Source: an uncultured Dorea sp. (GTDB lineage: Bacteria > Bacillota > Clostridia > Lachnospirales > Lachnospiraceae). From it: 46,310 nt of DNA. Shown one piece after another: positions 42,832 through 46,310 of the stretch. The stretch covers positions 1 through 46,310 of the forward strand of contig CAMSTW010000020.1 of NCBI GenBank assembly GCA_947063855.1, in the 5' to 3' direction. A model generated the notes under the pieces. It was not told the DNA's origin. It made no database searches and saw only the letters and a list, made by a program, of their open reading frames with translations. How positions within the stretch are numbered: position 1 is the stretch's first letter; each line of letters begins with the position of its first letter. The position numbers and the translations under genes were made by a program.

Positions 42832-44106
42832 ATGGCATTATCATTGAAGAAGAAACCAGTCACCGGGATGAAGGACATGCTTCCCGGAGAGATGGAGATT
42901 CGGGATTACGTGATCCGGCTTGTGAAGGATACATATAAGACTTACGGTTTTCAGTCCATGGAGACCCCGTGTGTGGAGCATATAGAGAATCTCTGCAGTA
43001 AGCAGGGCGGGGATAATGAGAAGTTGATTTTCAAGATCTTGAAGCGCGGCGAGAAGCTGAAGCTTGAGACGGCAAAGACAGAGGACGATCTGGTAGACGG
43101 GGGGCTTCGCTACGACCTGACGGTGCCTCTGGCAAGATATTATGCGAATCATGCCAATGAACTGCCTTCTCCTTTCAAGGCAATGCAGATCGGGAACGTA
43201 TGGCGTGCCGACCGACCGCAGAAAGGGCGTTTCCGCCAGTTTATGCAGTGCGATATAGATATCCTGGGCGAGCCTTCCGGCCTTGCGGAGATTGAGCTGA
43301 TTCTGGCGACGACGGCCATGCTTGGGAAGCTTGATTTTGCGAACTTTACGGTGTGTATCAATGACCGCAACATCTTAAAGGCGATGGCGGCGTACAGTGG
43401 TTTCAAAGAGGAAGACTATGACGAAGTCTTCATCATCCTGGACAAGATGGATAAGATCGGCGCAGAAGGAGTAGCCGCTGAGTTTTTGGAGATGGGATAC
43501 AGCAGGGAACAGGTAGAGACTTATCTGCACCTTTTTGAAGAGACGTCCGCGGATGTGGAAGGGATCCGTCATCTGAAAGAGAAACTCGGGGACTGCTTAA
43601 GTAGCGGGACCGCGGAAGGGCTTGAGATGATCATGTCCAGTGTGGAGGCGGCGAAGGACTGTGAATTCCATATCTGTTTCGATCCCACGCTGGTCAGGGG
43701 GCAGTCTTATTATACAGGTACAATCTTCGAAGTCAGGATGGACGATTTCGGCGGCTCTGTGGCAGGAGGCGGACGTTATGACAAGATGATCGGAAAGTTT
43801 ACCGGGCAGGATACGCCGGCATGCGGGTTCTCCATCGGGTTCGAACGGATCGTCATGCTTCTTCTGGAGAATGGGTATGAAGTTCCGGGGAAGAGGAATA
43901 AGAAGGCGTATCTGCTGGAAAAGAAGCTTCCAAAGGAAGGGCTTCTTAAGGTTCTGAAGCTTGCGAAGGCAGACCGGGAGGCAGGATGTCAGGTGCTGAT
44001 TGTGAATATGAAGAAGAACAAGAAGTTCCAGAAGGAACAGCTTAGAGAAGACGGATATGGGGAGATTGTGGATTGTTATGCAGATTCCTGGGAGGAAGTT
44101 CTGTAG
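42832..44106 (+). CDS. hisS: Histidyl-tRNA synthetase
   Basis: Charges tRNA-His; class II. The 424-residue product shows GMKDMLPGEMEIRDYV, LRYDLTVPLARYYANH (motif 1 and His site), AMQIGNVWRADRPQKGRFRQF (motif 2 region), LVRGQSYYTGTIFEV, and AGGGRYDKMIGKF with FSIGFERIVMLLL (motif 3). A short anticodon-binding domain follows. GGAGAAGG precedes the ATG. aspS follows after ~135 bases; hisS-aspS is a common pair in Firmicutes. Confidence 0.97.
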   Translation: MALSLKKKPVTGMKDMLPGEMEIRDYVIRLVKDTYKTYGFQSMETPCVEHIENLCSKQGGDNEKLIFKILKRGEKLKLETAKTEDDLVDGGLRYDLTVPLARYYANHANELPSPFKAMQIGNVWRADRPQKGRFRQFMQCDIDILGEPSGLAEIELILATTAMLGKLDFANFTVCINDRNILKAMAAYSGFKEEDYDEVFIILDKMDKIGAEGVAAEFLEMGYSREQVETYLHLFEETSADVEGIRHLKEKLGDCLSSGTAEGLEMIMSSVEAAKDCEFHICFDPTLVRGQSYYTGTIFEVRMDDFGGSVAGGGRYDKMIGKFTGQDTPACGFSIGFERIVMLLLENGYEVPGKRNKKAYLLEKKLPKEGLLKVLKLAKADREAGCQVLIVNMKKNKKFQKEQLREDGYGEIVDCYADSWEEVL

Positions 44107-44242
44107 ATTTTTGAATTTTGCTCCAGGATAAATATATCTGGGCAGGAGGATAAAAGAGGATTAGAGTTTTGACAGACGGGGCGGCAAGGTTCGTCTGGCA
44201 GTGTATAAACAGAATAATTTTGCAAGAAGGAGAATGAGTAAC

Positions 44243-46033
44243 ATGGCAGAGTCGATGCAGGGTTTAAAGCGGACCCACAGATGTGCGGAACTGGCTGTTT
44301 CTAATATAGGAGAGACGGTAACCGTCATGGGATGGGTGCAGAAGAACAGGAACAAGGGCGGACTGGTTTTTGTGGATGTAAGGGACCGTTCGGGGATCAT
44401 CCAGGTCGTATTTGAGGAAGGGAAATCAGACGCAAAACTGATTGAGAAGGCGGCAAAGCTTCGGGCGGAGTTTGTGGTTGCCGTTGTGGGAAGGGTAGAG
44501 AAGCGTTCCGGAGCCGTCAACGAGAATCTGGCGACCGGAGAGATCGAGATTATCCCGACAGAGCTTCGGATTCTCTCTGAATCTGAGACGCCTCCGTTCC
44601 CGATCGAGGAGAATGCAAAGACCAGGGAAGAGGTGCGTCTGAAATACAGATACCTGGATCTTAGAAGACCGGACCTACAGAGAAACCTGATGATGAGAAG
44701 CCAGGTGGCGACACTGACCCGACAGTTTCTTGCAGAAGAGGGGTTTCTGGAGATTGAGACACCGATGATGATCGGGAGCACGCCGGAGGGGGCAAGGGAC
44801 TATCTGATTCCCAGCCGTATCCATCAGGGACATTTCTACGCGCTTCCCCAGTCGCCACAGCTGTTCAAGCAGTTGTTGATGTGTTCCGGATATGACCGGT
44901 ATTTCCAGCTTGCAAGATGCTTCCGCGATGAGGATCTGCGTGCGGACCGTCAGCCGGAGTTTACACAGATTGATATGGAGCTGTCTTTTGTCGACGTGGA
45001 TGATGTGATTGATGTCAATGAACGTCTGCTTGCGAAGCTCTTCAAGGAGGTTCTGGGACTTGAGGTAACACTCCCCATCCCCAGGATGACCTGGCAGGAG
45101 GCCATGGACCGCTATGGTTCCGATAAGCCGGATATCCGGTTTGGAATGGAACTTCACGACGTGACAGAAGTGGTAAAAGGATGTGAATTCGCCGTATTCA
45201 GGGGAGCGATTGAGAATGGCGGCTCTGTCAGAGGAATCAACGCCAGGGGACAGGGCGGCATGCCCCGTAAGAAGATAGACAAGCTGGTGTCTTTCGCGAA
45301 GGACTACGGCGCGAAAGGACTTGCATATATTGCGATCCAGGAAGACGGTACTGTGAAGTCATCCTTTGCGAAGTTCATGACGGAAGAAGAGATGTCGGCG
45401 CTCGTTCAGGCAATGGACGCAGAGAAGGGAGATCTTCTGCTTTTTGCGGCAGATCGGAACAAGGTCGTATGGGACGTACTTGGCGCTCTGCGTCTGGAAC
45501 TGGCCCGTCAGACGGAGCTGCTTGATAAGAGTGATTACAAGTTCCTGTGGGTAACAGAATTCCCGCTGCTGGAGTGGAGTGAAGAGCAGAACCGCTATAC
45601 GGCCATGCATCATCCGTTTACCATGCCCATGGAGGAAGACCTTAAGTATATCGACAGCGAGCCGGGCCGGGTGCGTGCGAAGGCCTATGATATTGTGCTG
45701 AATGGAAATGAGATCGGCGGCGGAAGCGTCAGGATCTTCAACCCCGAGATACAGAGCAAGATGTTCGAGGTGCTTGGATTTTCTCCGGAACAGGCACAGG
45801 AGCAGTTTGGATTCCTTCTGACCGCGTTCAAGTATGGCGTCCCGCCGCACGCGGGGCTTGCGTATGGACTGGACCGTCTGGTGATGCTGATGGCGAAGGA
45901 AGACAGTATCCGCGACGTAATCGCATTCCCGAAGGTAAAGGATGCATCCGATCTGATGACCGAGGCGCCGACGGCAGTGGACCAGAAGCAGCTGGATGAG
46001 CTGGGGCTTGCGGTTGTGAAGACAGAGGAGTAA
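44243..46033 (+). CDS. aspS: Aspartyl-tRNA synthetase
   Basis: Charges tRNA-Asp; class II, bacterial type. The 596-residue product has the N-terminal OB-fold anticodon domain (VTVMGWVQKNRNKGGLVFVD), class II motifs (FLEIETPMMIGSTPEGARDY, FRDEDLRADRQPEFTQID), the bacterial GAD insert (about residues 290-420) and motif 3 in LAYGLDRLVMLM. I chose ATG 44243, 10 bases after AAGGAG; the ATG at 44234 is too close to that site. Whether it is discriminating (Asp only) or also charges tRNA-Asn cannot be told from this window. Confidence 0.97.
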   Translation: MAESMQGLKRTHRCAELAVSNIGETVTVMGWVQKNRNKGGLVFVDVRDRSGIIQVVFEEGKSDAKLIEKAAKLRAEFVVAVVGRVEKRSGAVNENLATGEIEIIPTELRILSESETPPFPIEENAKTREEVRLKYRYLDLRRPDLQRNLMMRSQVATLTRQFLAEEGFLEIETPMMIGSTPEGARDYLIPSRIHQGHFYALPQSPQLFKQLLMCSGYDRYFQLARCFRDEDLRADRQPEFTQIDMELSFVDVDDVIDVNERLLAKLFKEVLGLEVTLPIPRMTWQEAMDRYGSDKPDIRFGMELHDVTEVVKGCEFAVFRGAIENGGSVRGINARGQGGMPRKKIDKLVSFAKDYGAKGLAYIAIQEDGTVKSSFAKFMTEEEMSALVQAMDAEKGDLLLFAADRNKVVWDVLGALRLELARQTELLDKSDYKFLWVTEFPLLEWSEEQNRYTAMHHPFTMPMEEDLKYIDSEPGRVRAKAYDIVLNGNEIGGGSVRIFNPEIQSKMFEVLGFSPEQAQEQFGFLLTAFKYGVPPHAGLAYGLDRLVMLMAKEDSIRDVIAFPKVKDASDLMTEAPTAVDQKQLDELGLAVVKTEE

Positions 46034-46075
46034 AGATGCCGTGTGAGCCGCGGAGAGCATTTTTAGGACAGTCTG

Positions 46076-46106
46076 CCGGGAAACCTGTGAAGAATGGGTT
46101 TCCCGG
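46076..46106 (+). terminator. Hairpin after aspS
   Basis: CCGGGAAACC (46076-46085) pairs perfectly with GGTTTCCCGG (46097-46106), 42 bases after the aspS stop. No T-run follows, so it may protect the 3' end or work with a factor rather than as a classic intrinsic terminator. Confidence 0.6.
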
Positions 46107-46189
46107 ATATATGATATTGATGGAAAGCGGCCGGCACAGGATTGAAAATAATGGCGGCACAGAAAAATAAAAAAAGTTGAAAATTGTTG

Positions 46190-46218
46190 TTGACAAATAA
46201 GAAAGTCTGTAGTAATAT
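46190..46218 (+). promoter_or_regulatory. Promoter of the tRNA-Gly gene
   Basis: TTGACA (46190-46195) and TAATAT (46213-46218), spacer 17, about 40 bases upstream of the tRNA 5' end. Confidence 0.75.
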
Positions 46219-46259
46219 AGTTATTGTTCCGAGGGACACACGTAAGGAACACAAAAGAT

Positions 46260-46310
46260 GCGACAGTGGCTCAGTTGGTAGAGTACGACCTTGCCAAGGT
46301 CGGGGTCGCG
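46260..46310 (+). tRNA. tRNA-Gly(GCC), 3' part outside the window
   Basis: The sequence starts GCGACAG (acceptor arm), continues with GTGGCTCAGTTGGTAGAG (D arm) and an anticodon stem-loop CGACC-TTGCCAA-GGTCG with anticodon GCC, which reads glycine GGC/GGU codons. The T arm and 3' acceptor strand lie beyond the window edge. It may be the first of a tRNA cluster. Confidence 0.93.

Overview
The window is a chromosomal stretch of about 46 kb from a low-to-mid GC Firmicute. Gene content and order point to the Lachnospiraceae (Clostridia): a radical SAM/DUF512 gene followed by der, plsY and gpsA, a DUF3842 protein after thrS, a T-box leader, strong AGGAGG-type ribosome sites and consensus sigma-A promoters. 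Almost all genes run on the + strand. The exceptions are aroC (left edge), a 59-residue small protein and a long-form PRPP synthetase. There is no prophage, CRISPR array, rRNA operon or transposase gene.

Layout. 1-5100: aroC (minus, its last codon or codons cut by the window edge), a membrane-anchored L,D-transpeptidase, tgt and yajC. 5400-9430: glycogen phosphorylase, a structured intergenic repeat, an M23 endopeptidase and a small minus-strand gene. 9650-16530: an amino-acid biosynthesis operon leuB-ilvD-ilvB-serC-serA behind a clear promoter. 16560-19400: a cell-wall-repeat polysaccharide deacetylase convergent with a PRPP synthetase. 19700-24600: radical SAM/DUF512, der, plsY, a second copy of the structured repeat, gpsA and a 40-bp tandem repeat that begins inside the gpsA coding end. 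24800-31620: a DUF975/CmpB-type membrane protein, a membrane metallophosphoesterase, a DUF2804 protein, an AraC regulator with an effector domain, a PUA-like protein and a QueG-like 4Fe-4S protein. 31740-32620: an AT-rich two-gene module (62-residue protein plus GNAT acetyltransferase) that looks like a toxin-antitoxin pair. 32690-35610: threonine T-box, thrS and DUF3842. 35840-42650: larB followed by a five-domain ABC importer of the nickel/peptide family. Its operon is interrupted by a short inverted-repeat element carrying a 40-residue ORF with its own promoter and terminator. 42740-46310: hisS, aspS and the start of a tRNA-Gly(GCC).

Most genes are ordinary housekeeping genes. The signals most worth a second look are intergenic. 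(1) A ~245-bp element is present in two full and at least two truncated copies. Its two full copies differ by paired substitutions that keep several nested helices, as expected of a selected RNA structure; I do not recognise it as a known RNA family. (2) A ~290-bp inverted-repeat element with a tiny ORF sits between the binding-protein and ATPase genes of the importer. (3) A GNAT toxin-like gene is coupled to a small partner that does not look like the usual ribbon-helix-helix antitoxin. All functions are inferred from sequence motifs by eye; no search was run.
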